The position numbers were made by a program, and so were the translations under genes. Shown one piece after another: positions 24,901 through 38,228 of a stretch of 64,000 bases of DNA; positions within the stretch are counted from its first letter, which is position 1; every line of letters starts with the position of its first letter. The notes beneath the pieces were generated by a model. The model made no database searches, had not been told where the DNA came from, and saw nothing but the letters and a program-made list of their open reading frames with translations. The stretch spans positions 11,972,093 through 12,036,092 of the forward strand of contig CM076669.1 of the NCBI GenBank assembly GCA_038496675.1. Direction: 5' to 3'. Source of the DNA: Rachycentron canadum (Eukaryota; Chordata; Actinopteri; Carangiformes; Rachycentridae).

Positions 24901-27900
24901 CAGTATGAAACTAAACATGCCCATCAGCCATCCTCATCAAAATTTTGATTATCCGTTTGGAAAAGAAATGATCAACCTAACTATGTAGTAAAGAATTTTA
25001 TGTTTTCCAGTGATGTATTGACATATTACATCACCATAAAAATGTTATTGCACTATCAGTCACCATATTCAGCTTTATTATACTTTTGACCTAGTTGAGT
25101 GCAAAATACAGTGTTTTGCACTTTGGGGCTTATGATATGATTGCAAAGTGATTGTATTATTGGATTCTAAAGGATTTAGTGTGTATATAGTGTGTGGAAA
25201 TAGGAGTGTAAGATGGGTTTAACCCATTTGAAATGGTGTACTTGGCCCCATTTCGCCTGGAAAGATGAACCAATTCAAGAAAATTAACTACATTCATTGT
25301 GTAGATGAAGCTTTAGTGTGTTCAACAGTGTTAGTGTCCTCCACAGTACACCTTACATCACCCATTGGCAATCCATTTATGTAATCTAATGGAACTTTTG
25401 TCTTAATGCCAAACAATATCACCCTATGTTTCTTTCTGCTCATTTAGCACTTGATCCCAATCCATTTGTTTTCAATTCAAGCAGCTGCTTTGTTCTAAAC
25501 TATCTTGGCTTTTTGTCCTATAGCAGCCTTCCACAGCAATCATAAACAAGCCATTTAGTATTCTCCATCACAGCACTTTGTAGGTTTATCACCGAATGAT
25601 GCAGCACCTCTGAATTGGTTCACACTCCTCCCACAGTCAGTAGACATACCATTTATTTCTTGAGCTGCGTGTTTTGCGGACCAGTCAGTTTGACAGAGCA
25701 TTTTGAAAAAGGCTCTGGTTAATAAAAACTTCATCAGGCTGCTGTCAGCTACACATTTGTAAAAAAAAAAAAAAAAAAGAAAAAAAAAAGAAAGTAAACA
25801 CTGATCTTTTTTAATGACTGACTCATACCCCTGCCTCACTTTGCAGCCAACCGACCGAAGAGCCTTCTGGTGTACATCAATCCCTACGGCGGGAAGCAGC
25901 GCGGGAAGCGTATTTATGAGCAGAAAGTGGCTCCACTGTTTCGCCGTGCTTGCATCTCGGCCGATGTGATTGGTGGGTCCCGATCAGTAGTAGTTCCTCA
26001 GCATTTGAATAAAAAATGAGTCTCGATGGTGACCATATAGATCTCCACGGCCACCATGGCCTCTTGCAGGGACCAAACTGGCTTGCAAGGATATGATTTG
26101 GCTTATAGTGTCATTAATCACACCAGCACCTTAATGGAAGCTGTGATAGTTGATAAGCTTGGGTATCCAAACGCATCTATTATTCAGTAAGTGTTTGTTG
26201 CAGCTACACATAGTCTGGAGTATTGATGGTCCATCAGAGTGAATACTATTCACTTTATATGCTTGGTAAACAGATTTACTGTTGAAATATTGTTTTTGTT
26301 TTTGTGGGCCCCGGGCTCATTTTCCAGGCTAATATACAATAGCCGAATCGCATTGTTTTGTGCTACAGTGCCCTTGCTTTTTGTGAGCATTAATCTGCAC
26401 GACAGCTTCCAGTGAATGTTTCAAAAGTGCAGCACTTTTCCTTGTCGTTTTAAAATACCAGTAATAGCATGCTTGTGGTACTAGACAAGTCACAAAGCGT
26501 TTAGTCATTTTGTCTGTGCTTTCTCTTTCATTGAAATTGTACTTGCCATGTGATTTGTTTCCATAGTCACAGAGCGTGCCAATCATGCCAGGGACAACTT
26601 GAAAACGGAGGCCGATCTAGAGAAATATGATGGGTGAGTACTTAAGATTGGTTGCTGCTACTTTCAGGCTTTCAACACCGGTTCTTCACTGTGACATGGA
26701 GTTGACTGTTGTCTGTTCAGATTGTAATAAAACCACTGAGACACTTGGACATGAGCTGTACATCAGTCAGCACATATTAGAAGTTTGTATGAGGCCCTTT
26801 TGTGTTGTAATCTGTGTTGTGTTAGACTGTAATCAATAAGACAAAGCCTCATGAGTTTCTCACATTCGACAACCGGGATCACTGTGATGATGATCACAGC
26901 CACTGAATTGCATTCCCTTGTACTTGGCCGGTGTTACCATCTTCACATCAGGATCCACTTACATTTGGAAATAAACATTAGCAAACACAGATAGTGTTGT
27001 AACCTATCTTGTATTCTCATAAAGAAGTCATAAAATGCTTCTCAAATGTCAAAAAGCCAAGTGATGTATAGTAATTAAGATAGCATTTTTATTATAAGAT
27101 TAAAATACAGAATACAGTGAGTCAGAAAGTCAGAAATATAGTTAGGAACCAGCCTGTGCCTTATAGATATATTCTTGACTTGCTTCACATAGATAGGATG
27201 CTTTTGAAATATTTGACATTAAGGTCTATTAATAGTAGTAATAGATCAAGGACTGATCCCTGTGGTACTCCACGAATCATTACTATGTTAAAATCTACTC
27301 TAAATACAGGCAATTTTCTGAGTTTATTAAAAACAAACAAATGTACTGAAGATGTAGGAAGCAAGTTGACATGGTTATCAATATATAAGGCTTGTTGTGA
27401 AAATGTGACTCCAAGACTTTCAGACTTAATACTTGAAAACGAGGACTGTAACTGCAAGGAAATGTGACTAACTGAAGAGTGTGGACCTATAATAACTTAT
27501 AGGTCTGAGATATCCATTTTGTTAGTCCTTGACTGAAAATGAATATTTACAGACCCCTATAGTCACACAAAGTACCTTTTGAGAGGGAATAAAATCATTT
27601 AAAACAGTACCCAAAATCCCTACGCAGTGTTCTGTAGTCAAGTTATCAACTGCTGCAAAAACAACAGTTTAGATGTAAAAGTGATAAAAGTGATTTCACT
27701 TAAGGTTCAATAGAATTTTGACATTTAACATTTATTGTAGACTTGTAGAATCTCTTATCACAACTGTACAATCAATCAAAATCTACAGTCACTTACATAA
27801 GTCAAGTTTATGTTTTTAACTCAGCTGGTAGCTACATGATGCTGCTGTTCAGGTCTGTGAGTAAAGGGAGTGTTTGAAGCAAAATGCAGCTGAAAAAAAA

Positions 27901-30900
27901 CATATAAAGGGCATCAATAGCTTGAAAAGGGTTTTCCTGTAGAGTGTCCTGTCAACTCAAGCTTCTGTTCATCAGATATTTGGTCCAGCAGAGCTGTTTT
28001 GGAGTCCATTATGCTTTTACTCTTCATGTCATAAAATTGATGGGAGCATTTCTGTAGGGTTTTTGAAACAGACTTAAAAGTTGTGATGCGGGGTGGCTCA
28101 GCATGATATTTTTATTTATTGAAGGCTTTCAAAGTTAAAACCTGCTGCCCACTTATGTTATTGTCAAGGATAGAGAGGAAAGAACAACAGTCAGGTTGAA
28201 AGTTGTTGACATTGTTTATCTTCACAGGGTGGTGTGTGTTGGTGGAGATGGCATGTTCAGTGAGATCCTGCACGGGTTGGTCACCAGGACCCAAACTGAC
28301 CACGGGGTGGACCAGAACCAACCAGATGCGGAGTTGGTCCCGTGTTTTCTACGCATAGGCATCATTCCTGCAGGTTAGCTTTTTTTCATTATCTCACATA
28401 AACATGTCCAGGGTTTGAACAGCAGTGCCTACACAGTGGTTAGGGTGGTAGTGATGTCTGTAAGTCGAATTAAAGGAATTTAACCCTGTGGTTCATCATT
28501 AGTTAAAGAAATAGTTCAATGCTTTTTTGTGAATATGCCTATTTGCATTATACCTGCAATGAAGATTGATACCATTCTCATTGTCTGTTAAATATGAGGC
28601 TACAGTAAGCAGCTGGTTATCTTAGCATGAAGTCAGTAAAGTCATCAGGCAGTAAAAAGGCAATAAAAATGAATAGCCTGCCTCTGTCAGATGGGAACAA
28701 AACAATACCAGTGCCTCCAAAGCTCAATTAGCATTCTAAGCTAACCTAAGCTAACAGGGAGCTGTAGCCTTTAACTGACAAATATGAGTGATTGATCTTT
28801 GTTTTTATCATTTATTTATTTTATTTATTTGTTTGTTTAAAGAGACAATGCATGTAAATGAACATCAAAACACAAAATATATGATGCAAACGTGTGGGAT
28901 CGTTGCAGAAATGCTGTCGATTAAGGAACTGATAAAAAAAAATCATATTTCCAGAAAAGGTTGAAAGTTTCCTTTAAAAAAAAGTCAGACTTTTTAAATC
29001 TTGGTACTATAGGCTTAAACACCTCAATTTGAAATAATCCAAGAAGTCACATGATTGATTAGACACCACTTTTTTTCGAGCAGCAGACTGTGTAGGATAT
29101 AATGTAACGCATGCATGACACACTATAATTTGCCTTAAGGACACAATTTTTACTTTTCCTCAGAAAAACTCTGGCTCCACTTTCACCATCACTGTTGCTC
29201 TCTCCACCTACACATGCATTATAACCCAGGGCTGAATGCGAGTTCACACCAGGTCTCTCACAGCTGTCAAAGTCCCTGTGGGAAATGAAGGATATCATTT
29301 CAGGAAGTAAAAAAAATAACAATGGAATAAGTCCTGCAGTCATAAATTGATGGTGTAGAACGCAACAGTAAATGTATATGTACTATATAGTGTCGTTTGA
29401 TGGTTGCCAAGTTTTTTCCTAAATAATATAGGAAATGTGCTGGAGTTCAAAAGAAGACTCTCGTGGTCAGTCCTGCAAAAAAAAAGTCCCACTCATCAGA
29501 ACGGTTATTGATTCCCATTGTGAGGAGCTTGAGCCCCATTGATCCCAGACTGCTGGGTTACATAACAGAATCTCTATGGCAACAGGGCAGGGGGTCCCGC
29601 TAAGGCCCTGTGGAGGGTCAATCACTCCAAGTGCCATAAATGGTAACGTGCTGGGTGACATTTTGAAATCACTGTAATTTTCATGAGCATAGAAATACAG
29701 CGCACAAAGACCAGTATGAGGATATCCTGTGAACAGCTTGTTGGTAACAGCAGTGGGGTTCACAAATCCACTGGGAACATACTAAGTGATTTTTAGGACT
29801 ATTACAGCCATGATTCAGATGTGGTAACTCCATTATTTATTCATTTGTTGTTGTTTTTTTTGCCTTTTTAACAAAAGCAGATAAATTAAACCATTAAATG
29901 TGTGAGTCTGTGATGTCGAAGAATTTTGTACAAATATAAAAAGGTTCAACATCTTACCGTCACACTTCTGCTTAGGTACTTTATCAGTGAAAAGTGATTC
30001 TGGCTCTGCTGGGATAAAGGCTCTTAACATACAACAATTCCAAAGAGGTTTCGAAATGACACTGTTACTCAGTTTTGGTCCAAAGACCTTCATGATATTG
30101 AGTCGAACAAATTAAATGGCCAATGCCAACCTCTCTTTGCTGTTATTAAACTCAGGGCAAGTTTTTATTAATTTGTATTTCTTTCAGAAAATTAAATAAC
30201 CACAAACATGTTGTTGATGAGCATTAGCTTAATTAAGAAGAGACAGCATCAAGAGTTTCTTCTGAGCTCCATCACTGACAGAAATAACTGCTGATGATCG
30301 GACCGACCATGCATGACGTTGGAGAATGACAGCAGCAGCAACAGCTAGAACAAATCCAGCAATGTTTTTACAAGAGGGATTTATTTATTTGGTCCAATGG
30401 GAATTGCAGCAGGAAGGCAGAGCAGCATTTCTGTCTGTTCACTGCTGATGACTGTGGACCTGTGACATTTGACTTCATAAGGAGCAAACATCACCAAGTA
30501 ACCAAACCTAAGATTGAAAAAGCATCAGATTCAGTTTCATGTGTAAGTTGAAACTGCAACTCTCTAAAATAAAGCTTAAAGTATTATCATAGTTGAACCA
30601 GCAGTGAACTGATCATACCAACCAGTCTGCATGGCTAAAGCCTCTGTACCACAGATGTTCCTCCATAGTTGTAAAAAAAATATATTAAAATTACATGTTT
30701 GAACTAGTTGACTACTTCCATCATTACAGTATTTAAGGGGTAGCTTTTTTAAATACAATCTTCTATTTACTGCATTTGTGCCAAATAGAGCACCAAATTT
30801 GTATCAATCTGCCTTTTGAAAATAGTCCCCATCAAATGCAATATTTACTCCTGTTTGAGGAACATTTGCTGAAGACTACAGTGTTCAGCTATTTTAGTAT

Positions 30901-33900
30901 TTTAGGAAATTACTGAGCCTTGTTTCTTTAATAAAAATTTACATTTGTGAGTTGTTTTTAAAGGCCGACATCTTTCGTAGGAACAACTGGGTTTGGGGCT
31001 GAGTGCCACAGGCAGGGCAGGGTATGGAAAGTCAGAAAAGACATACTTTTAGTGCAATGTGTTGATATCAAAAATATATCATTTTACTATTATCCTTCAG
31101 TCCACTGTAGATTAAAGCATGTATCTTTATCCTCCTGCTTTATTGACCTAAAATGATCTTTGTCTTACTGATCACTCTGTTTTATTAATGTCACCCCTGC
31201 CACTCATTCATTTGAAACAGTTTGTAACTTATATACTAAACTGGCAGTAATGTGTGCAATAACAGTGATAATGTAAAGTGTTTCTAACATCTTGGCACAG
31301 ACACATTTTTGCTGAAAGGCAACAACACCAGGCAATCAGGTTTCACTGCAAAAAGCTGTGGCCTGTTTATGCAGCCATAAATTTTGATTTTGTGCTTGTG
31401 CCATTACAAAAGGACCGTACCTTTGCCACCTGGGTGTGATTTATGATTTCATCAATATATTCATTATTGCATTATATGCTATTGCTATATATGCCATGCT
31501 ATATATGCCATTATATGCTAATACAATATATTCAGTCAAAGTCATAGAAATGCTTTAGCAAGTTATAAGTCAAGAGTGTGTCAAGAGACCTCACAACTTC
31601 ATTTTTGGCCTTCTTTTGTACACAAATTTCCTCGTGGCACGTTCCTGTTCCTGATTTACTTATTATGGTCTGACATTAGCAAAATATCAATTAACCCTGA
31701 TACACATCATTTTGATGAAAAAACAAGAAGTACATGTTGTTCAAAGATCCTCTTGTCTAGTTCCAAAGGGTTCACAGATGTCGCTGTATGATACTGTCAC
31801 AAGTGCAGCTATAAATGCATTCATGTACTGAGGATTCAAACAGCAAAAATATCCTTTTTTCGAAGCAGCACTAAAAAGCAGCCAGGCTCCATTGTTGTCC
31901 CTGAGATAAAGACGATCTCACTGGCAAGACGATCTTACTGGCGAGACAGTTTTGGGGGAAATGCAGATAAAAACTGGAACTTCTCCACTGAGGATATGTC
32001 TTGTGACAGTTTATGCTCTCTCCTCTGAATACGCCAACAGGCTACTGCGGTTGAGTAACTTAAGGAGAATAAAACATTGAACATCTGAGGGCTGAACATC
32101 ATTGAACATCTGTGTGTGCCACTTAAATCCATTCAAAGTCAGTTGGCTTTTACTGCGTAGCTTTAGAAGAGTCAAATGGCATATGTCACAGTTTTTACGC
32201 TCTGCATAATAGCAGGCAGTGCAGCGCTGTCAGGAGCAATTGGAAAGTGTTCGGATGTGATTATGAAGCTCGGAGGAGAAGAAGCAAAGGCCAGATAAGT
32301 GATATTCATAAAAAGTCAGAGACGGCGAAAGAGGGAGCTCATCTTCATACTCATCTGTGTCCACCACTGAATGACAAGCCTGATCTCCTCTGTCACGCTT
32401 CTGTGAGCCAGCTCAAAACATCGCTAGTTAGATTTCACTCTCTCCTCTCTTCTTCCCCTCGCCCTCTCCGTCTTTTATCAGTGGCAGTGGGCCCATTTCA
32501 CCACTTGAAGATGATCAAAAGTAGGGCAGATAGGTCTGAAATTACGCCATGTGGTGCAGAAAAGGAGCAATAGAGCCCTATTACCTCTCAAGTTGAAAGA
32601 TTTAATGTCAAACTCAACATTTCTCTCAAGGCAGGGGATGCCTCTTATCCTCCATTCGTTGGCTGAAGAGAGTCGATAATAGCCCAGGGCCTGGAGCTAT
32701 CCGATTAGTTGACTTTATGACGGAAACGTCTCCTCACTTCCGCCAAATAAAATCATTCAACTGAGAACTTACTTGGTAGACAGACATGTAACTCTACCAG
32801 GGACAAAACCTTTTATGTCTGTTCTGATTTATGAACAAGACACATGTGATTAACATCTTTACAGCTTTCCCTGCCAGTAGAGTCTGGCAGCAAGCCTGTA
32901 CAGTCTGTCCTGCTGAGATATCAAAACAAAGTCCACCAATAAAAAGTCTGTATAAAATTCTGATTAAAATTAATTATTTATACAAATTTATACAATATTT
33001 TATCTTGATGTTTGTTAAGTTCACCCAAAACGGTTGTTTTTTTTTTGTTTGTTTTTTATCATTATTATTTTATATCCAAGTGTCTGATTCACTTCCTTTG
33101 AGCAGCAATGGAGGAAGAAACTGACTGAAAAGCATGAACGACAGTCGACCTCTGTCGATCCCTGCAACGATGCCGACCCGCCAAACCAGCACTACTGCAT
33201 AAAAATAAAACAAAACTATGATACAGTTGAACAAGCCCTTGCAGGAAATATTTTCTTGGGAAACTACGCTCCCTCCAAAACAGGACTGTCCTTTTACAGC
33301 AGAGTTGTAAGGCAGAGCAACTAATGGGACATTACTCAGGGTGATTCACAGTTGTGTTTCAACAACTATTGACCTGATAATCAAAAATGTTTTAAAGTGT
33401 TAAATCAGGAACCCTATGAAGTTATTCTGGTGTGCTGAAAATTGGTCTCTGTGTGTGTGTCCTTCCTCACTGTATCTGGTTGAAATGTTTCAAAACAGTA
33501 AAAACTCTACTTAGAGCGGTCTTGAATAATAAAAACTTGTTATAAGAATGTACATTTTTCATTTCACAGTGTCTTTAACATGCCAGCGCTACAGTAGCTA
33601 AACATCGACCTGTGTGCGTCTTATCCCACAGGGTCCACTGATTGTATCTGCTTTGCCACAGTGGGAACCAACGATCCAGTTACTTCTGCTTTACACATCA
33701 TTGTGGGTGAGTAGAAGTCACTGACATACTAACAGCACATGTTGTTTACCTCAGTGTTCAGGGTGTCACTTCAGAGGTTATCAGTGTTGTGTAAGAAGCG
33801 ACAACAACCTTTGGATGATTGTTACACTGGCTGCTTTTAGTTCATGTTTGTGTGTCGCATGTCCTTGGGTGTGTCCTCGCAGGTGATTCACAGCCAATGG

Positions 33901-34103
33901 ACGTGTGTTCGGTCCACCACAACCACAACTTCCTCAGATACTCGGTCTCGTTGCTGGGCTACGGTTTCTATGGAGATGTGCTGACAGACAGCGAGAGGAA
34001 GCGATGGCTTGGTCCTGCCAGATATGACCTGTCAGGTATGAGGGCCATCATTCTCCAAACTTGACTGACTCTTCAGGCTAAATCTGCCTACACACTTTAA
34101 CCT

Positions 34104-34142
<39 letters not shown>

Positions 34143-36621
34143 GTGACTCTCTGACCTCGGAGGTTACTTGACCCCACACCTGCTTATATTAATGTTGTGT
34201 AACCTGCCGTTTATCCTGGAGCTTGCTGGTTTGGCCTTAGGTTCCAGGCTTCGGAGGATTAAAGATATAAATCTAACACACAGCCTCAGGCTTATGGATT
34301 CAGTGCAAACTTGTGTAGGTTTGTAGTGAGGCTCACGAACAACAGCAAGATTTCTCCTCCCACTGGGGCAACACATAAATAATTGCATTCATTGTACTGT
34401 GAGGTGCTTTAAACAAAGACATCCACCCTATGATGCAATTTATGAAAGCAGGCTAAATTAAACTGGGGCCGAATGAACAGAGGAGAAATAATTCTGAACT
34501 AAAAAGCGGGGCTTTATTTATGAAAGCGTACATAAAACAACTTCTAAATATGTTTTGAACAGACACACTTTTGCACAATGATCATTTACAAATCATCAGC
34601 ACTGGGACACTAACAAACAAGTTGAATTGATTTCCTTCCTCAGGAAAAATTTACAAAGCTTATTTTTTTGTAACCTTTTAAAACCTGCTATGTTCACAGT
34701 CATGTTTACCAGCGTGTCACTGCATTTCATGGCTCATTGCCGCCACCTCAAGTTCAGTGGCGTAGTCTTAAACCATTGTGTAATGCATGTGTATTTGCAT
34801 CCTTATGTGTGTGTGTGTGTGTACGAAACAAAATGAAACTAAACCCGCTCTTTGAAAAGATGCGAGGTTTGTGTGCACGAGTTCTACTGTATGTATTGAA
34901 ATGAAGGCACACAAGGTTCCAACTCAAATATTTGCACACAAACTATTTATAAATGAGGTCCCTGGACTATAACTCACACAGGCATCATAAGTGCTTTAAA
35001 TAAAACTCAAAAAATGTTGCTGATTTTATTTTACTCATTTAAACCTATAGTCTCTAGAGAAAAAGACCAGTGGAACAATCTATCTATGCAGATGTGTTAA
35101 TTTCACTCTTAATTGTCTTGTCAGGTATAATTAGAGCTAAATTTAACACAAACAAATGAAACACATTGGTGTGCATTAAGTGGCCCACGCTGTGTGTTTT
35201 TGTTTCAGGGGTAAAAACCTTTCTGAGTCACAACTGCTACGAGGGCACGGTCTCCTTCCTCCCCGCCGAGGACAACAGGGGGAACCCCAGAGACAAGCTG
35301 CAGTGTCGATCCGGGTAAATAAAGCATCGGGCATATCCATTTCCACAGCCCTCCTGCAATATTTTACAATGTGCTAACTTATCTGATGCAGCTCTGCAGC
35401 AGAGGTGCCCCTGCCACAGCTTAAATGGGTTAGTTTACGTTGTCAGGAATCCTATCTGATTTACTGTGGGCTGAAACATTCAGTCTTTTCCGAAAAGTGC
35501 TTGACTAAGTGCTTTGGTTTTTGAGATGCAGGGTGCAGACATTGTTTGCATCCGTTATGGGGACAGACGGGGGGGGGGGGGGTAGTTGAAAACCATTAAT
35601 CTGTAAAAATGCCATGTTTCCTGACATCATGTTTTACCATTAAAAAGTGATATGACTGCACTACAAAAGGCCTTCCTAGCTTTAGACATCTGTGAGCATT
35701 TCTGACAAAACGTTTAATATTTAAAAAGCCAAACAAGTACAGTATATGTCAGTTTAAAATGGACTGAATTTATTCCCACCTAATGAATCATTTACGCCTG
35801 ATGAAGCCTTGTATGTCACAGAAACGCTGATGGTTTGATAATTGTAAAAAAACCAAAAAAAAAAAAAAACAAGGTTATGCTGATATTTCAGGTGCCACGT
35901 CTGTCAACACAAGCCCTCATCAAAGGACAAGCAGTGGGAGATGTCAGAGGAGAAGGAAGAGTCTGATAAAGGTACAAGTTTGAGGTTATTACTTGGAATA
36001 TGTCAAACTAATCAGACTAAAAAAGCGTATTTCTCATTTCTCTGCTTCATTATCTGTTGTTTGTCTATTTTGAAACCATTTCTAGCCTTGTGAGGTATAT
36101 GAAAATGAATATCTCTAAAGCTGTGGTTGGAGAGAAAAGACAAAAAAAATAAAAAATAAAAACAAAAGGAGATGAGACAATCCCACTCTGGCTGACTTTT
36201 CCCTTGAAGTCGCACACACTCACACACACTGCAGCCCAAATCAAGGGAGATTTGTATTTCTCTCTTTTTTTTCAGGCTGGATTAAGTACCTGAGGTGGAC
36301 TGAGTGTAAATAACATCCTCTTCTCCTTCTCAAATTTCACTTCATCTCCATTTTCTGCCGGGGCTGTTTTTCTCCCGCAGCATGGCAAAATTCTTGATGA
36401 GATTCTTGATGAGTTATTGATGAGAAAATATAAACTGACTTTAGTGACACTGCACAGCTCCCCATTGTGCCCCGCCGGAGCCCTTTTTTTTTCTCCCCCT
36501 ATTGATTTCTAAATCTCCATAATCCGCCCTCTTCGTCTGCTTGATCAGATTACATGTTCCTGGTGTGTGTCTGTCCAGTAGGACAACGTCACCTCCTGTT
36601 CCCTCAACTTCTCCCCTGACC

Positions 36622-36657
<36 letters not shown>

Positions 36658-38186
36658 CTTCATTATCTACAATCCTCTCAACCCACCAACATGGCAGCAC
36701 AACCCTCTGGAGGCAGATGTAATACTGTCTCTTGTGTCTATGTGTGTGTGTTTGTGCAGTAGTGCATGTTTGCGTGTGTGTATGTACTTTGAGCTGCAGA
36801 TGAGCCTTGTGCGTTCCTTTTCCTCTCTAATTAGTGTTGTGATGTTAAATTCAAGATTTTCCATCTTGGCCTGGCTATCTGGGACTGCGGCTTCCTATGG
36901 AGTGTGTATGTGTGTTGTACGCGCATGTCCTTTTTTTCTTGTGTCAATATGAAAGCGAGCGTAACCTGGTTGTGTATGATGTGTGACAGACTCCCACTAA
37001 TCAGGAGGAAATTTGGCTGTGCCATCTCTGACAGGGGGTTTGCCTCACGCCAGTGCTGCTGTTTGTTTTGCGTTTTTTTTTCCTTTCTTTTCTCTCTTCC
37101 TGGCGAGGGAAATCTCAGACAACTGCTAAATCAATGAGGCGTGACACACTCTCTCTGCAAATGAGCCAGCCTCTCCTCCGAAAGCAAATACTCATTTGGA
37201 AACGTTCGCTCCTAATGCAGAGCCCACAGTCCACCGTTGGATTTGTTTTGTTTTTTGATTTTTCCTTTCTCTTTTTAAATTTAGCTTTAATCACTTCCTC
37301 CCAATTAGAACATTGTTGTTTATACGTAGCCTCGGCGGACTTGTTATCATTGGTTCGTGTTATCACCTCTGTAAGTTTGTTTTGTGAAATGAGGAGGAAA
37401 GGTAATGAATCGTTTTGCTTTCTGAGATCACATAATTTTCCCTCTGAGATGCTCATAAAACAGTCAGGCGCTGATTTGGACGTCTATGATCACTTTTTGC
37501 AGCTTACTCCGGTGACTATCACCCTGGTGACAGGCACTGGCAGTCCCGTGGGTGATACCGCTCTGTCTTTGATAGACCATCCCTTGTAAACAGTCTCTAA
37601 TCTCCGAGGAACAGAGTGGTGATTTGTGAGGTGCAGCCATCGCATCTGTCATTTGAGACTTGGAGGCCACGTGTGCGTTCAATCATAAGAAGAAAACTTG
37701 AAGTTAATCCAGTCTGTCAACTACATACTGTGTATGTCTTCCTCTTTAGATATTGTAAACCCTTCCTTGGCCAAACTTAATTGCATTTCATAGCAGAAGA
37801 CATTCAGCTTTAGTACATTAATTTCAGCATCAAAGTTTCTATCTCGGCTCGATCATGAGGGTAAAAGCTGCCCTGAAGAGTCTTGCCAAAACATCTGGAT
37901 CTTAATGGACCCTCATCAGCATCATCGCTGTTGTGTGACAAGCTTGGAACTTAACCTCAGGACTCATAAAGTAAAATACACAGGATGATTTCAAAACCAC
38001 ATTCCTGATGGTACAGGGATGATTCGCTTCAGCACTTCTGGAATAACCAAACAGGAGGCTGAGAGGAATCAGGATTTTGTAGTTCATATCTATCTCTTAT
38101 CTAACTGGTACATGTAAGTAGCTTAAGTCTGGCAGAATACTCCAAACAAATATGGCAAATTTTCAAAAGCCGTGGATTCTGCAGCA

Positions 38187-38228
<42 letters not shown>

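Larger units (their letters stand above)
25973..28227 (+). other. CERK introns 4 and 5
   Basis: Introns of 594 and 1594 nt around exon 5 (26567-26633). Intron 5 contains an antisense reverse-transcriptase-like relic (about 27185-27460). Nothing else is recognised. Confidence 0.75.

Noticed and set aside
32247..32573. 108-codon ORF as a nested gene in intron 6
   Set aside because: No homology recognised and no splice or promoter support. Listed only as part of a candidate non-coding block.
36290..36310. Extra CERK exon after the TTTTTTCAG at about 36275
   Set aside because: The reading frame closes quickly, no GT donor fits, and known CERK proteins have no additional segment there.
37053..37589. 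178-codon plus-strand ORF in CERK intron 10
   Set aside because: Composition is Phe/Leu/Ser-rich from T-rich DNA, it matches no family, and it sits inside an intron of a well-supported gene.
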